Shown: positions 37,450 through 47,421, counted from the stretch's first letter. The stretch: 64,000 nt of DNA from Chitinophagaceae bacterium (GCA_016786845.1 JAEUVB010000020.1:44928-108927); one strand, 5' to 3'. Notes: generated by a model from the sequence alone, not told the origin. Made by a program: numbers and translations.

Positions 37450-39021
37450 ATGAAAACTAGAATCGTGAAAGGAATTATGATCGCTGCCATGCTGATTGCC
37501 GGAATATCCGCAGGGGCGCAAACCGTAGAGGATGGCATACAGCTTTATCAATACGAACGCTACGAAAGTGCCAAAAAAATACTCGAGCCATTGGCTGCAG
37601 GCAATCCCAAAGCTAATTATTACCTCGGGCTTTGTCAGTTGGCCGAAGAAAATGTTCAGGCTGCAAAGGCAACTTTCCAAAAATTTCCGGAAGATGCAGC
37701 TAATTCAGCCGGTATCGCCAGGGCTTTGTTCGCAGAGAATAAATCACTTGAAGCCATGAGCATGTTGGCCAAGGTAGCCACAAAAGCCAAAAAGAAAGAT
37801 TGGACACCCTTGAAATATGCCGGTGACGCCATTACCTATACCGATGGGGGAGATCCGAATGTCGCCGTGGAGTACTACAAAAAAGCCATGGAAACTGAAC
37901 GCACCGGTGAGCTTTATATTGCTACCGGCGATGCTTATCGTAAAATGCAAGGCGGCGGCGGTAATGCAATGACCAATTATGAATATGCTGAAACCTTTCC
38001 GGCTACTCAGTCCATCGCTAATTATAAGATGGGAAATCTTTGGTATGCTGCTAAGAATTACGACAGTGCATTAGCAAAATATGCTCGTTCGTCAGATTTG
38101 GATCCCAAAAATCCATTGCCGTTTAAGGCGCTTGCAGATGCCTATTATCGGGTGAAAAAATATAAAATATCGAAAGAGAATATCGAGAAATATCTGAATC
38201 TTTCTGATAAAACAACCGACGATCAAATTCAATATGCCAATACCTTATTCCTTGCTAAAGAATATACTCCGGCCATTCAAAAAATGAATGAACTAATTTC
38301 CAAAGGAATTGAAAAGCCATATATGTACCGTGTCATTGGATTCAGTTTGTATGAAACCGGGGATTTCAAAAATGCAAAAATGAACATGGACAAACTGTTC
38401 GCCAAACAAGATCCTAAAAAGGTGATTCCTCAGGATTATCAGTATTACGGTAAAATTTTATTGAAAGATTCTACCACAGCTTCACAGGCCAATGCAGCCT
38501 TTATTAAAGGGATTGATATAGATACCGCCAAGGATAAATCAGCTGTATTGAGAGATATTGCAGAAGCATATTACAGCCTATTGGATTATCCAAATGCAGC
38601 ATCTTGGTATAAGAAAATTATCGATACCGGTACTCCTTTGTTTGAAGATTATTGGTGGTGTGGCGTCATGTATTTCTATGCAAAAGATTATGTCAATGCC
38701 GAAAGTACATTTGTTGCACTGTCTGCTAAGTATCCTGAAGAACCATCATGCGTTTTCTGGTTGGCTCGTATCGCGGCAGCGTCAAAAGATAAAGATTATA
38801 CCAATGGCGCGGCAAGTGCTTTGTTTACGCAATGGCTCGGTTTGGTGAAAGATGACCCCTCAAAAAAGAAGGACCTCATTCGCGCTTATCAATATCTCGC
38901 CACGGTGGCATATAATTCTCAAAAAAAGGAAGACGCCCGAACCTATTGTTTGAAGATTCAAACCTTCGATGCCAACGATGAAACAGCTAAACAAATTCTG
39001 AAATTGCTGGAAGCGAAATAA
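37450..39021 (+). CDS. Tetratricopeptide repeat protein, exported
   Basis: The frame opens at 37372, but the ATG at 37450 gives a signal peptide (MIAAMLIAGISAGAQ) and a 523-residue product. The mature protein consists of TPR-like helical repeats, for example YQYERYESAKKILEPLAAGNPKANYYLG, KNYDSALAKYARSSDLDPKNPLPF and KEYTPAIQKMNELISKG. TPR arrays are protein-binding scaffolds; this one would act in the periplasm. It follows the PstS-like lipoprotein gene and ends at a good terminator. Confidence 0.85.
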   Translation: MKTRIVKGIMIAAMLIAGISAGAQTVEDGIQLYQYERYESAKKILEPLAAGNPKANYYLGLCQLAEENVQAAKATFQKFPEDAANSAGIARALFAENKSLEAMSMLAKVATKAKKKDWTPLKYAGDAITYTDGGDPNVAVEYYKKAMETERTGELYIATGDAYRKMQGGGGNAMTNYEYAETFPATQSIANYKMGNLWYAAKNYDSALAKYARSSDLDPKNPLPFKALADAYYRVKKYKISKENIEKYLNLSDKTTDDQIQYANTLFLAKEYTPAIQKMNELISKGIEKPYMYRVIGFSLYETGDFKNAKMNMDKLFAKQDPKKVIPQDYQYYGKILLKDSTTASQANAAFIKGIDIDTAKDKSAVLRDIAEAYYSLLDYPNAASWYKKIIDTGTPLFEDYWWCGVMYFYAKDYVNAESTFVALSAKYPEEPSCVFWLARIAAASKDKDYTNGAASALFTQWLGLVKDDPSKKKDLIRAYQYLATVAYNSQKKEDARTYCLKIQTFDANDETAKQILKLLEAK

Positions 39022-39343
39022 AACGATGTTATTTAAAAGAGTAAAAACACCTCAAGTTGGGGTGTTTTTTTTATGGATTTGATAGACTTGTAATCTGCTG
39101 CTACTTAAGCTATCCTCGAAATTTGCGATGCCCGGTGAAAATAACTTGCAAAGAATTAACAGGAATACCAAAAGAATGGTTTACCTTCGTCAGGATTTTT
39201 TGAATCAGTATCACCAGGTCTTCCTGTAATTCCCCAAAATTTACAAATTACTTATGTTTTACTTTTTCTGAAATATCAGAGGATTGTTTATACCATTGGA
39301 CCGATATGTTCAAGTACGCGATCCAACATGATAAACAAACAAA
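39022..39343. other. Intergenic region: terminator and long leader of rhlE
   Basis: The first 50 bases hold the terminator of the TPR gene (separate entry). The remaining 271 bases before rhlE have no ORF. TACCTTCG at 39182-39189 could be a -7 box, which would leave a leader of about 150 bases. A long leader is common for cold-induced RNA helicase genes, but no specific RNA structure was recognised. Confidence 0.4.
39046..39072 (+). terminator. Rho-independent terminator after TPR gene
   Basis: Stem AACACCTC / GGGGTGTT (one G-T pair), 5-base loop, followed by a T run. Confidence 0.82.
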
Positions 39344-40483
39344 ATGAAATTTCAGGAACTTAATTTAATACCCGCTCTGCTTCAGGCGCTTAATGAAGTT
39401 GGATACGAAACCCCCACACCCATTCAGGCTCAGTCAATTCCCGCATTGTTAGAAGGTCGCGATCTTTTTGGTTGCGCACAAACAGGTACGGGCAAGACAG
39501 CTGCATTTGCGCTGCCCATATTACAAGCGATTCAGGCTACCAAGCAAACCGATAAATCTAAAACGATCAAGGCCCTTATTTTAGCACCAACACGTGAATT
39601 GGCCATTCAAATCGGAGAAAATATTGCAGATTACAGCAAACATCTTTCGGTTAAACATGCAGTTATTTTTGGAGGCGTATCACAGCATCCTCAAACAGAT
39701 GCCTTGCGTCGTGGATTGGATATCCTGGTAGCCACACCCGGTCGTTTACTCGACTTGATGCAACAAGGACTCATCAGTCTGAATTCGATTGAGTATTTCG
39801 TCCTCGATGAAGCCGATCGCATGTTGGATATGGGCTTTATCAATGATATCAAAAAAGTCATCGCAAAGCTGCCCGCTAAGCGTCAATCCCTATTCTTCTC
39901 GGCAACGATTTCGCCTGAAATTAATAAACTGGCACAAACGCTGTTAAAAGATCCGGCTTTCGTAAAAGTTACGCCGATTTCCTCAACTGCGGAATTGGTT
40001 GCCCAATCCGTATATTATGTCAACAAGGAAGATAAACGTGCCTTATTGCGTCATATCCTTAAAAACCCGGAAGTTGAACATGCATTGGTTTTTACCCGAA
40101 CCAAGCATGGTGCCGATAAAATCGTAAAGGAACTTAAAAAAGTGGGTATAAATGCCGAAGCCATTCATGGCAATAAGTCACAAAATGCCAGAGAACGTGC
40201 GCTGAACGGTTTTAAAAATCGTACCATCAGAGTGCTGGTCGCAACGGATATCGCTTCAAGAGGCATTGATGTTGACCAATTAAGTCATGTGATCAATTTT
40301 GAACTGCCGGAAGTGGCAGAAACCTATGTTCATCGTATCGGTCGTACAGGTCGTGCCGGACATCAGGGTATCGCACTGTCCTTTTGTTCAAATGATGAAA
40401 TAAGCTATCTAAAAAGTATTCGTAAACTAATTAATAAAGACATACAGATTGTGGAGTCACACCCTTTTCTCGGCAAGCTGTAA
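39344..40483 (+). CDS. rhlE: DEAD-box RNA helicase, RhlE type
   Basis: The 379-residue helicase has all DEAD-box motifs: Q motif ([10 protein letters not shown]), motif I AQTGTGKT, Ia [32 protein letters not shown] and [12 protein letters not shown]. It has the minimal two-domain core without a long basic C-terminal tail. RhlE-type helicases remodel RNA in ribosome assembly and mRNA decay. A cold-shock protein gene follows 33 bases later, which suggests a shared low-temperature response. Confidence 0.93.
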   Translation: MKFQELNLIPALLQALNEVGYETPTPIQAQSIPALLEGRDLFGCAQTGTGKTAAFALPILQAIQATKQTDKSKTIKALILAPTRELAIQIGENIADYSKHLSVKHAVIFGGVSQHPQTDALRRGLDILVATPGRLLDLMQQGLISLNSIEYFVLDEADRMLDMGFINDIKKVIAKLPAKRQSLFFSATISPEINKLAQTLLKDPAFVKVTPISSTAELVAQSVYYVNKEDKRALLRHILKNPEVEHALVFTRTKHGADKIVKELKKVGINAEAIHGNKSQNARERALNGFKNRTIRVLVATDIASRGIDVDQLSHVINFELPEVAETYVHRIGRTGRAGHQGIALSFCSNDEISYLKSIRKLINKDIQIVESHPFLGKL

Positions 40484-40516
40484 AAACAATATCTAAAAGG
40501 GAAAAAAAACAAACAA

Positions 40517-40711
40517 ATGGAAACAGGAAAAGTAAAGTTCTTCAACGAGACAAAAGGATTCGGATTTATTAAAGTCGACGGATCGGGAAAAGAGGTTTTT
40601 GTACATGTATCAGGCCTCAAGCAAGACATTCAGGAAGACGACAGCGTCGTATTTGATCTGGAAGAAGGCAAGAAAGGCTTAAATGCCGTGAACGTACGTC
40701 TCGCTGACTAA
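40517..40711 (+). CDS. Cold-shock domain protein (CspA family)
   Basis: The 64-residue protein is a single OB-fold nucleic-acid chaperone. RNP1 (KGFGFI) and RNP2 (VFVHV) are present in METGKVKFFNETKGFGFI and KEVFVHVSGL. Length matches the family. It is 33 bases downstream of rhlE, with no terminator between, and ends at a strong terminator, so the two form an operon. Confidence 0.95.
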   Translation: METGKVKFFNETKGFGFIKVDGSGKEVFVHVSGLKQDIQEDDSVVFDLEEGKKGLNAVNVRLAD

Positions 40712-40729
40712 GCTATTCGTAAAAAAATG

Positions 40730-40760
40730 AACCGGTCGGGACCTCCCGGCCGGTTTTTTT
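40730..40760 (+). terminator. Rho-independent terminator of rhlE-csp operon
   Basis: 11 bp stem AACCGGTCGGG / CCCGGCCGGTT with one wobble pair, loop ACCT, and a seven-T run. Confidence 0.9.
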
Positions 40761-40854
40761 GTGCGCTCCCCTCAGAAATCTTCGTAAAGACGCGCTTATT
40801 TTCCACATTCGGTATCAAACCCTTGAATAAATGGGCAAAATGCAAATAGTTTTT

Positions 40855-40862
40855 TACCTTTG
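40855..40862 (+). promoter_or_regulatory. Predicted atpG -7 promoter box
   Basis: TACCTTTG matches TAnnTTTG exactly, 26 bases before the atpG ATG. At the expected -33 distance (19-base spacer) only TGGG is found, a partial match. Confidence 0.45.
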
Positions 40863-40888
40863 CCCCCGATTAAAAAAAACCTGTATTT

Positions 40889-41767
40889 ATGTCTGGTCAG
40901 TTAAAAGAAGTACGCTTAAGAATCAAGTCCGTAGGCACTACACAGCAAATCACCAAAGCCATGAAAATGGTGAGTGCTGCCAAATTACGCCGTGCCCAGG
41001 ATGCTATTACTCAAATGCGTCCTTATGCAGAAAAATTACAGGAAATGCTCAGCAATATCATCGCCAGTGTAGATGGCAATATTGGTGGTGGTTTGAATGT
41101 GGAACGTCCGGTTGAAAAAGTTCTGATCATACTGGTGACCAGTGATCGCGGATTATGCGGCGCCTTTAATACCAATCTGATTAAATTGGCCAAAAGTACC
41201 ATTCGTGAAAAATATCAAAGCCAGTACGAAAAAGGGAATGTAACCATACTTCCTTTAGGCAAAAAGGGCTTGGAAAATATGGTTCGAACAGGCTATCCTG
41301 TGAATGAAGATTTTTGGAACATTTTTTCCAACCTGAATTTCGACAGTGTAAAAGCAGTAGCTGAATATGTACGCACCGCTTTTGTTAATAAACAGTTTGA
41401 TCGCGTTGATTTGATTTACAGCCGTTTTAAAAATGCAGCGACTCAAGAGTTCGTTTGTGAGCAACATTTGCCAATCGCTAAAGCGAAAACCAACAGCAAA
41501 TCTAACCTCGATTTTATTTTTGAACCTTCTAAGGAAGTGCTCATCAGTGAACTCATGCCTAAAATATTAAACACCCAAATCTTTAAAGGGGTATTGGACA
41601 GTAATGCTTCCGAACATGGTGCACGTATGACCGCCATGGATAAAGCCACTGAGAACGCAGAGGAAATGCTTCGTTCACTGCGTATATCTTACAACCGTGC
41701 CCGTCAGGCTGCAATCACTACCGAACTTACCGAGATCGTGAGTGGCGCCGCTGCATTGGAAGGTTAA
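40889..41767 (+). CDS. atpG: ATP synthase F1 gamma subunit
   Basis: The 292-residue protein is the rotating central stalk of F1Fo ATP synthase. The N-terminal coiled-coil helix LKEVRLRIKSVGTTQQITKAM and the C-terminal helix ENAEEMLRSLRISYNRARQAAITTELTEIVSGAAAL are typical, as is LVTSDRGLCGAFN. It stands alone here: other atp genes are not adjacent. It has its own promoter box and terminator. I recall scattered atp genes as frequent in Bacteroidota. Confidence 0.96.
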   Translation: MSGQLKEVRLRIKSVGTTQQITKAMKMVSAAKLRRAQDAITQMRPYAEKLQEMLSNIIASVDGNIGGGLNVERPVEKVLIILVTSDRGLCGAFNTNLIKLAKSTIREKYQSQYEKGNVTILPLGKKGLENMVRTGYPVNEDFWNIFSNLNFDSVKAVAEYVRTAFVNKQFDRVDLIYSRFKNAATQEFVCEQHLPIAKAKTNSKSNLDFIFEPSKEVLISELMPKILNTQIFKGVLDSNASEHGARMTAMDKATENAEEMLRSLRISYNRARQAAITTELTEIVSGAAALEG

Positions 41768-41790
41768 TCTATAGAGAAAAATATACCGTG

Positions 41791-41816
41791 ATGGGACTCC
41801 AAGAGTCCCATTTTTT
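41791..41816 (+). terminator. Rho-independent terminator of atpG
   Basis: Perfect 9 bp stem ATGGGACTC / GAGTCCCAT, 3-base loop CAA, followed by a T run. Confidence 0.92.
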
Positions 41817-41839
41817 CTGCCCCGGAATGAATGGGGCAT

Positions 41840-41866
41840 AAAAAAACCGCACCTAATGGCACGGTT
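41840..41866 (-). terminator. Rho-independent terminator of the minus-strand TPR-like gene
   Basis: On the minus strand, AACCGTGCC / GGTGCGGTT forms a 9 bp stem with two wobble pairs and a 4-base loop, followed by a T run. With the atpG terminator it separates two convergent genes. Confidence 0.8.
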
Positions 41867-41885
41867 CAATATTTTTTATAGCATC

Positions 41886-42521
41886 TTATTTGCATTGTTC
41901 CAGCATCTTCTGAGCAGATTCCAATCCCCACGTAGGAGCCAATTCATCTGCAGGTTTGAAGGCTGCAAATTTCTCAACGGCTAAAGTGAAATATTCTGCT
42001 GCTGCTTTTTTACCACCACCAAAAGCTTCAGGAGTGTAAAATTTGTTCTGACCCATCAACAGGTAGATTCTTGGATTGGCAGGATTTTTTTCTTTGGCCT
42101 GAGTCAACAGTTTCGAAGCTTCCATGCCGAATTTCATACCGCGACTCATTGGATCCACACCAATTCGCGCACTCATACACATAGATTTTAATACGATTAT
42201 TTCATCATTGTCGTTGATTGCTGCTGCATCATTCAGCAATTTGTCTGCCTGATCCGCAATGCCATCCACTTTTGATTTATCTTCAGTCATCATGGCTTGC
42301 ATCACATAGCAAAAAGCTGCATAATAACGAGGTTGCCATTCTTTGGTTTCACTATTGGCTACCCGCTCAAAAGCATTGCCGGCTACCTGATACGCTTCGG
42401 GTGAAGTAGCACCGCTCATTTTCATCATGATGCCTTTCATGGCATTCATATATTGGTCACTTCCGGCAAAAGAGGATAAGCCGGTCATTAAAAGACAAAT
42501 CGAAAGAAATAAATTTTTCAT
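41886..42521 (-). CDS. Exported TPR-like protein, unknown function
   Basis: The frame extends to 42575, but the ATG at 42521 starts a signal peptide (MKNLFLSICLLMTGLSSFAG), giving 211 residues. The mature part is helical and resembles irregular TPRs (WQPRYYAAFCYVMQAMM, NPRIYLLMGQNKFYTPEAFGGGKKAAAEYF). I recall homologues as common in Bacteroidota, but the function is unknown. It lies downstream of the TonB receptor gene on the same strand, 53 bases after it, and may share its transcript. Confidence 0.75.
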   Translation of the reverse strand: MKNLFLSICLLMTGLSSFAGSDQYMNAMKGIMMKMSGATSPEAYQVAGNAFERVANSETKEWQPRYYAAFCYVMQAMMTEDKSKVDGIADQADKLLNDAAAINDNDEIIVLKSMCMSARIGVDPMSRGMKFGMEASKLLTQAKEKNPANPRIYLLMGQNKFYTPEAFGGGKKAAAEYFTLAVEKFAAFKPADELAPTWGLESAQKMLEQCK

Positions 42522-42574
42522 ATGAGATATTTTTTTTGTGAAACAAATATAGATTAAAAAATGAATGAAAAACA

Positions 42575-44869
42575 CTACAGATTGTTATCAATGGCCTCCT
42601 GGGTCCGGTCAATCCCCCAACTCATAAACATACCAAGGAAAATAAATTGACGGGCGGTAGGAGTAATCTCCCTGCGATAAAGAGTGCCATCGCCATTCAG
42701 GTCCTTCGCAGCATAATTGTAGCCATAAACCTGTTTAAACCCAAATGGATTATTGACACTTAAAACAAATACGGTGAAGGCTTTGCCGATATTTTTTAAG
42801 TAGTTGGCCGACAAGCTGAAGTTGTGAAAACTAATCGTGCGATCCGACATAAATAAAGAGGCATCGGCTCCCGGATCATTAGGGTTAGATTGATTGTAGT
42901 TAATATATGGTCGGCCGGAAGAATAGGTATAGGTGCCATTGATACCAAACATATATTTGGTCCAGAATTTTTTGAAGACAAACGATCCGGTATGGTTTGC
43001 CGCAAAGTCAGGTTGTACTAAACTCAGGTAATTCAAAAAGTTTCGTTTGGTGTCTAAGAAAGAATAGGATATCCAAAAGTCAATTCCTTTAATGGATTTC
43101 TTATCACGATAGAATAATTCAATCCCGCGTGCATATCCCTGCCCATTATTGTCGACATTACCCACTGCGTAGGGATTATTCGTTTTGATCAATCCATGAT
43201 ATTTTTTATAGAAGGCTTCGATGCGCAACAACCTGTCTTTGGGTTGATACAAATAATTCAGGATGTAATGATCCGCCCGCATATAATTCAATCCGGTATT
43301 CCGGTACAGATAGGTCACTTCCGGTTTTTGATAGAATAATCCGTACGCGGCTGAAATCTGCCCGGCTCGATTCAGTTTATAGGCAGCCGATACCCTGGGT
43401 GCGATATTCACCCTGTTGATCAAAGATGAATGCTCTGCCCTCACACCAATCTTGCCCGCTAAATCATTCGTGATATAAATATCACTCTCTGCAAATAAGG
43501 CCTTGTAATGATCCGTGATCAGGGTAGGTTTAAACGCCACGAAGGGTTGTAATAACACCGGTACCGCTAAAATCTGGTCGCGGTTAAAAATATACTCCGC
43601 ACCAAATCTAAGCGTATTCAGATTGTTTAACCCTTTTTCCAAAACCACTTTCGTAGTGGCTATTTGATTATGGCTGTTAATCTTCAACCACTCGGTATGT
43701 AAAAAATTACTATCACTCACCACCTGATCATTGGGGTCCAATACTTTGGTTTCGATCTTATCCTGATTGTCGCTGAAACAAAATCCAATATTCAGCTTCC
43801 AATCTTTTTTAAAATAATCTTTATAGGCCAAATTCGCATATACATTGTTGTTCTTGATGCCGAATTCATCCTGATACGCCTTGTCTGATTGACCGTAATC
43901 TATACTCGTGATATTGTCCCGCTGAATGTTTATGCCGGTATGATTATAATATCCATAAAATTTTAAGATCCCGCTCTTGGATGTTTTGATTCGATAATTC
44001 AAATCGATTTGATTGACTGTGGGCGCTAATTTGTAATCTATATTCTGTTTCACGAGTGCGAAATAGGGTGTAAGGTTGGTATGATTATACCCAAGACCCC
44101 AACTTTGCTTTTTGTTTTTCGATAATTTCTGTACACTCCCTCCAATGCCCACACTTGAAATATTTAAATTGGCTGATGAACGATCCGGCAAATCGATAGT
44201 CTCTAATATCACCGCCGATGACAATGCCTGCCCGTATAAGGCCGAATACCCTCCCGTGCTAAATACAGTGCCCTTAAAAATAAATGGATTAAATCGCCCC
44301 CTGGCACCCAAATCGGGAATAGATGCGCTAAATGCATTTCTGACCCAGGTGCCGTCTATAAAGGTTTGGGTTTCCGATCCGGTACCACCACGCACAAATA
44401 AACCCTCGCGGTCATTGGTCTGTTGTGCTCCGGGCAAGGTCTTCAAGGCGCCATAATTGTCACCGTTACTACCCGCTGTAGTTACGATATCTAAAGGTTT
44501 CAACACCGTACCTTTTTTTTCATCACTGGCTTCAAATGCACCCGCACTGATCACTACAGCTTTCAGATCATTGATCTTTTCTTTGATCGCAAAATTGACC
44601 TGTATATTTTTTTGATTCAATAATATCTTTTTCTCTTGTGATACAAAGCCAATATAGGTTGCTGTCAGAATCACCGAATCCTTTTCCGAAGTTTCAAACG
44701 AATATTCCCCTTGTGCATTGGTCGTAGCTCCGTCATAACTGTTTTTAATAGCCATATTCACACCAATCAATGCTTCTCCTTTGGTGTCAGTTACCTTGCC
44801 TGAAATCGTTGTCTGTGCTTGTGACCCGGTGGCCAGGAAAATAAGTAAGTATAAAATTCTTTTCATCAT
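42575..44869 (-). CDS. TonB-dependent receptor with CarboxypepD_reg N-domain
   Basis: The 764-residue outer-membrane receptor has a signal peptide (ending GSQAQT), a carboxypeptidase-regulatory-like domain (ISGKVTDTKGEALIGVNMAI), a plug domain (VLKPLDIVTTAGSNGDNYGALKTLPG, REGLFVRGGTGSETQTFIDG) and a barrel of about 550 residues. Family knowledge says such receptors import siderophores, cobalamin or oligosaccharides with TonB-ExbBD energy. The ligand cannot be told, and no SusD-like partner is present. An exact -7 box lies 15 bases upstream. Confidence 0.9.
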   Translation of the reverse strand: MMKRILYLLIFLATGSQAQTTISGKVTDTKGEALIGVNMAIKNSYDGATTNAQGEYSFETSEKDSVILTATYIGFVSQEKKILLNQKNIQVNFAIKEKINDLKAVVISAGAFEASDEKKGTVLKPLDIVTTAGSNGDNYGALKTLPGAQQTNDREGLFVRGGTGSETQTFIDGTWVRNAFSASIPDLGARGRFNPFIFKGTVFSTGGYSALYGQALSSAVILETIDLPDRSSANLNISSVGIGGSVQKLSKNKKQSWGLGYNHTNLTPYFALVKQNIDYKLAPTVNQIDLNYRIKTSKSGILKFYGYYNHTGINIQRDNITSIDYGQSDKAYQDEFGIKNNNVYANLAYKDYFKKDWKLNIGFCFSDNQDKIETKVLDPNDQVVSDSNFLHTEWLKINSHNQIATTKVVLEKGLNNLNTLRFGAEYIFNRDQILAVPVLLQPFVAFKPTLITDHYKALFAESDIYITNDLAGKIGVRAEHSSLINRVNIAPRVSAAYKLNRAGQISAAYGLFYQKPEVTYLYRNTGLNYMRADHYILNYLYQPKDRLLRIEAFYKKYHGLIKTNNPYAVGNVDNNGQGYARGIELFYRDKKSIKGIDFWISYSFLDTKRNFLNYLSLVQPDFAANHTGSFVFKKFWTKYMFGINGTYTYSSGRPYINYNQSNPNDPGADASLFMSDRTISFHNFSLSANYLKNIGKAFTVFVLSVNNPFGFKQVYGYNYAAKDLNGDGTLYRREITPTARQFIFLGMFMSWGIDRTQEAIDNNL

Positions 44870-44883
44870 CGTTCAATTCGCCG

Positions 44884-44891
44884 CAAAGTTA
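44884..44891 (-). promoter_or_regulatory. Predicted -7 box of the TonB receptor gene
   Basis: On the minus strand TAACTTTG matches TAnnTTTG and lies 14 bases before the ATG. No clear -33 element was seen. Confidence 0.4.
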
Positions 44892-45048
44892 TTGTTTAGG
44901 AGGATATATTGTGCATTTCGATATTGTTCCTAGCGGCAGGATATTCCGGTTCTTCATGAAACTTTTTCCCAATACCACAAATCAAATTCCCGAACTGCCA
45001 AGGCTTTTGAAACCCCGGAAAATACTTTCGCAGCACAAAAAATAAATT

Positions 45049-47238
45049 ATGTTTAGATACGCAACTTATATATTCATGTTGCTGATTGTTTTGATCAGCA
45101 CTAAAGCCCGGGCACAAGAAACTAAAGACAGCCTGCTTCATACCACAGCCAATACCGTCACCATCGTTGAAAAGCGAAATACCCTGCTCACCAATTTGCC
45201 CGGTTCATACACCGGCATCGCAGCCAAAGAAATGAAGATTTGCGCACCCCTGAGCGGCAATGAAATTTTTCGTCGCCTTGGCGGAATACATGTGGTCGAT
45301 GAGGAAGGTGCAGGTCTGCGACTGAATCTCAGCCTGCGTGGACTCGACCCAGACCGCAGCCGCAATGTGCTGGTGCTCGAAGATGGTGTGCCCGTGGCTC
45401 TCAATCCCTATGGCGAGCCTGAATTGTATTATACCCCGGTTATCGATCGTATGGAACAAGTGGAAGTGCTCAAGGGAAGCGGGCAAATTCTTTTCGGTCC
45501 ACAAACCATTGGAGGTGTCGTCAATTACATTACCCGTATGCCTCCCTTGAAAGCCGGAGGCACCTTAAAGCTCATCGGCGGACAACGCGGTTTTTTTACA
45601 GGCCGTCTGGGATATGGTTTTACAAAAGGGAATGTTGGCGTTCAATTCGATTATGTTCACAAGCGTGCAGATCATTTGGGCTATACCGCATTTAATATTC
45701 ATGACCTTTCGGCTAAAGTGATGATGACCTTATCCAAACGTTCCACCCTCGGATTTAAACTGGGTTATTATTCCGAAATATCAGATGCCACCTATATCGG
45801 ACTCACTCAAAGCATGTTCGAATCCGGTACTCAGGATTTTGTCAAAATGGCCCCCGATGATCGGTTGAAAATTAAACGCATCAATTTTAGTACCCATTAT
45901 CAGTACGCCGTCAATGACCATATTTCTTTTCAAACCCTGGCCTATCATTATACCACAGATCGTAATTGGCGTCGGCAAGATTTTTCATCCTCACCGGTCG
46001 CTAACCCCACCGGTGTCATCTGGGGAGATACCAATATCGCCGGAGGTGCCATCTATATGCGCAATCAAAATGCACACCGCAACCGTCAGTTTGCCGTCAG
46101 TGGCATTGAACCATCTCTGAAATTTAAATATCACTTATTCAAGAAAGAAGCAAGTCTAAAAACGGGTATCAGACTTTTGCATGAAAAAGCCTACGAGCAA
46201 CGCTTAAATGGCTCCCAGTCCGATGCGGCTTCAGGCGCTTTAGTGGAAGATGAAATTCGAAGTGGATTAGCTCTTAGCGGTTTTGCTCAACAACAAATGA
46301 ACATCAACAAACGTTTGATCGTTCATGCCGGTGTCCGCGCAGAGTACTATCTATACGACAGAAATATCCTGCGCAATACATTTAAAATTGGAAACACCAA
46401 TACCATCGTCGATACCAATATTCACGCCGGTCAAACGGTAACCATGCTCATCCCAGGTATCGGATTCAATTATAATCTCCATGCCGATCATACTTTATTT
46501 GGTGGACTACATCGCGGCTTCGCACCCCCAAGGGTCAAGGATGCCGTCAGTACCCAAGGGGTGGTCTATCCATTGGATGCAGAAAAAAGCTGGAATGCCG
46601 AAGTAGGTCTCCGTTCAAAGTATGGTCCTTATATTCAGTACGAACTCACTGCCTTCTATCTTTTATTTTCCAATCAAATCATCCCCGTGTCCGAGTCTTC
46701 CGGTGGTATCGGCAGCGGCTTGGTCAATGGGGGACAAACTCGTCACCGCGGACTTGAAGCGTCATTGGGTATTGATGTCTTGAAATTGCTTGAACTCAAA
46801 CGAAGTCTCATCTGGAAGACGAACGCCACCTGGTCAAATTCGGTTTTCGATGCCGACCGATTCATGATTTCCGGAAGCGATACCCTCAATATCGTCGACA
46901 ACAATACACCTTATGCACCCAATGTTCGTTTGAATACAAGTCTCATTTTGGAATGGAATGCAAACTTCGGGGCTCAGTTGAGTGCGTCGTATACCGGTCA
47001 GCAATACAGCGATGCACTTAATACGGTGAGCTCTACCGCCGATGGTCGCAATGGATTAATCAACGCCTATACGGTCTTGGATGCAGGTGTATTTGCAACT
47101 GTACCGCACACCGGCTTGCGACTTCAGTTGAACGTCAAAAACCTCACCAATGAACGCTACATCGTCAGCCGCCGACCACAAGGCATTCGATTAGGCTTGC
47201 CCCGCTTCATCAGTGCCGGATTGGAATGGTCCTTTTAA
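45049..47238 (+). CDS. FecA-like TonB-dependent receptor
   Basis: The 729-residue receptor has a signal peptide (ending KARAQE), a plug domain with NEIFRRLGGIHVVDEEG, RGLDPDRSRNVLVLEDGVPV and MEQVEVLKGSGQILFGPQTI, and a barrel ending ISAGLEWSF with the terminal Phe. The plug resembles the FecA/Fe(3+)-dicitrate type. No FecR/FecI-like regulators or N-terminal signalling domain are present, so regulation through an ECF sigma factor is not suggested. It is divergent from the other TonB receptor gene. Its codon use is rich in C-ending codons compared with genes left of 42 kb. Confidence 0.9.
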   Translation: MFRYATYIFMLLIVLISTKARAQETKDSLLHTTANTVTIVEKRNTLLTNLPGSYTGIAAKEMKICAPLSGNEIFRRLGGIHVVDEEGAGLRLNLSLRGLDPDRSRNVLVLEDGVPVALNPYGEPELYYTPVIDRMEQVEVLKGSGQILFGPQTIGGVVNYITRMPPLKAGGTLKLIGGQRGFFTGRLGYGFTKGNVGVQFDYVHKRADHLGYTAFNIHDLSAKVMMTLSKRSTLGFKLGYYSEISDATYIGLTQSMFESGTQDFVKMAPDDRLKIKRINFSTHYQYAVNDHISFQTLAYHYTTDRNWRRQDFSSSPVANPTGVIWGDTNIAGGAIYMRNQNAHRNRQFAVSGIEPSLKFKYHLFKKEASLKTGIRLLHEKAYEQRLNGSQSDAASGALVEDEIRSGLALSGFAQQQMNINKRLIVHAGVRAEYYLYDRNILRNTFKIGNTNTIVDTNIHAGQTVTMLIPGIGFNYNLHADHTLFGGLHRGFAPPRVKDAVSTQGVVYPLDAEKSWNAEVGLRSKYGPYIQYELTAFYLLFSNQIIPVSESSGGIGSGLVNGGQTRHRGLEASLGIDVLKLLELKRSLIWKTNATWSNSVFDADRFMISGSDTLNIVDNNTPYAPNVRLNTSLILEWNANFGAQLSASYTGQQYSDALNTVSSTADGRNGLINAYTVLDAGVFATVPHTGLRLQLNVKNLTNERYIVSRRPQGIRLGLPRFISAGLEWSF

Positions 47239-47258
47239 GGTAGATCTAAGAAATAAAT

Positions 47259-47351
47259 TTTTGGGCGTGCCCCGCCGCGGCGGGCCGGGCTATCCGCTGC
47301 AAGTCCTCTCCGCCGCGGCGGATGCGGGCTTTCCGCTACTATCCCTCACGC
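47259..47351 (+). repeat. Dispersed mosaic palindromic repeat, copy 3
   Basis: TTTTGGGCG at the left, then palindrome CCCGCCGCGGCGGG (47271-47284), then GGGCTATCCGCTGCAAGTCC, a second palindrome CCGCCGCGGCGG (47310-47321), then GCGGGCTTTCCGCTACTATC. The conserved blocks recur at 58737-58875 and, in diverged and reversed form, at 11739 and 31634, while the inner hairpins differ. Confidence 0.85.
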
Positions 47352-47380
47352 TTGCGTTCCAAATGATCGGCCTCTCTCAG

Positions 47381-47421
47381 ACCTGAAAAGGCGACATCCA
47401 ACAACGATGGGTATAGCCCAT
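47381..47421. repeat. ATGGG...CCCAT repeat, copy 1
   Basis: CCTGAAAAGGCGACATCC...ACGATGGGTATAGCCCAT. The same element, with intact hairpin GCCCTGAAAGGGC, occurs at 59055-59097 and in diverged form at 59113-59154. Confidence 0.75.
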
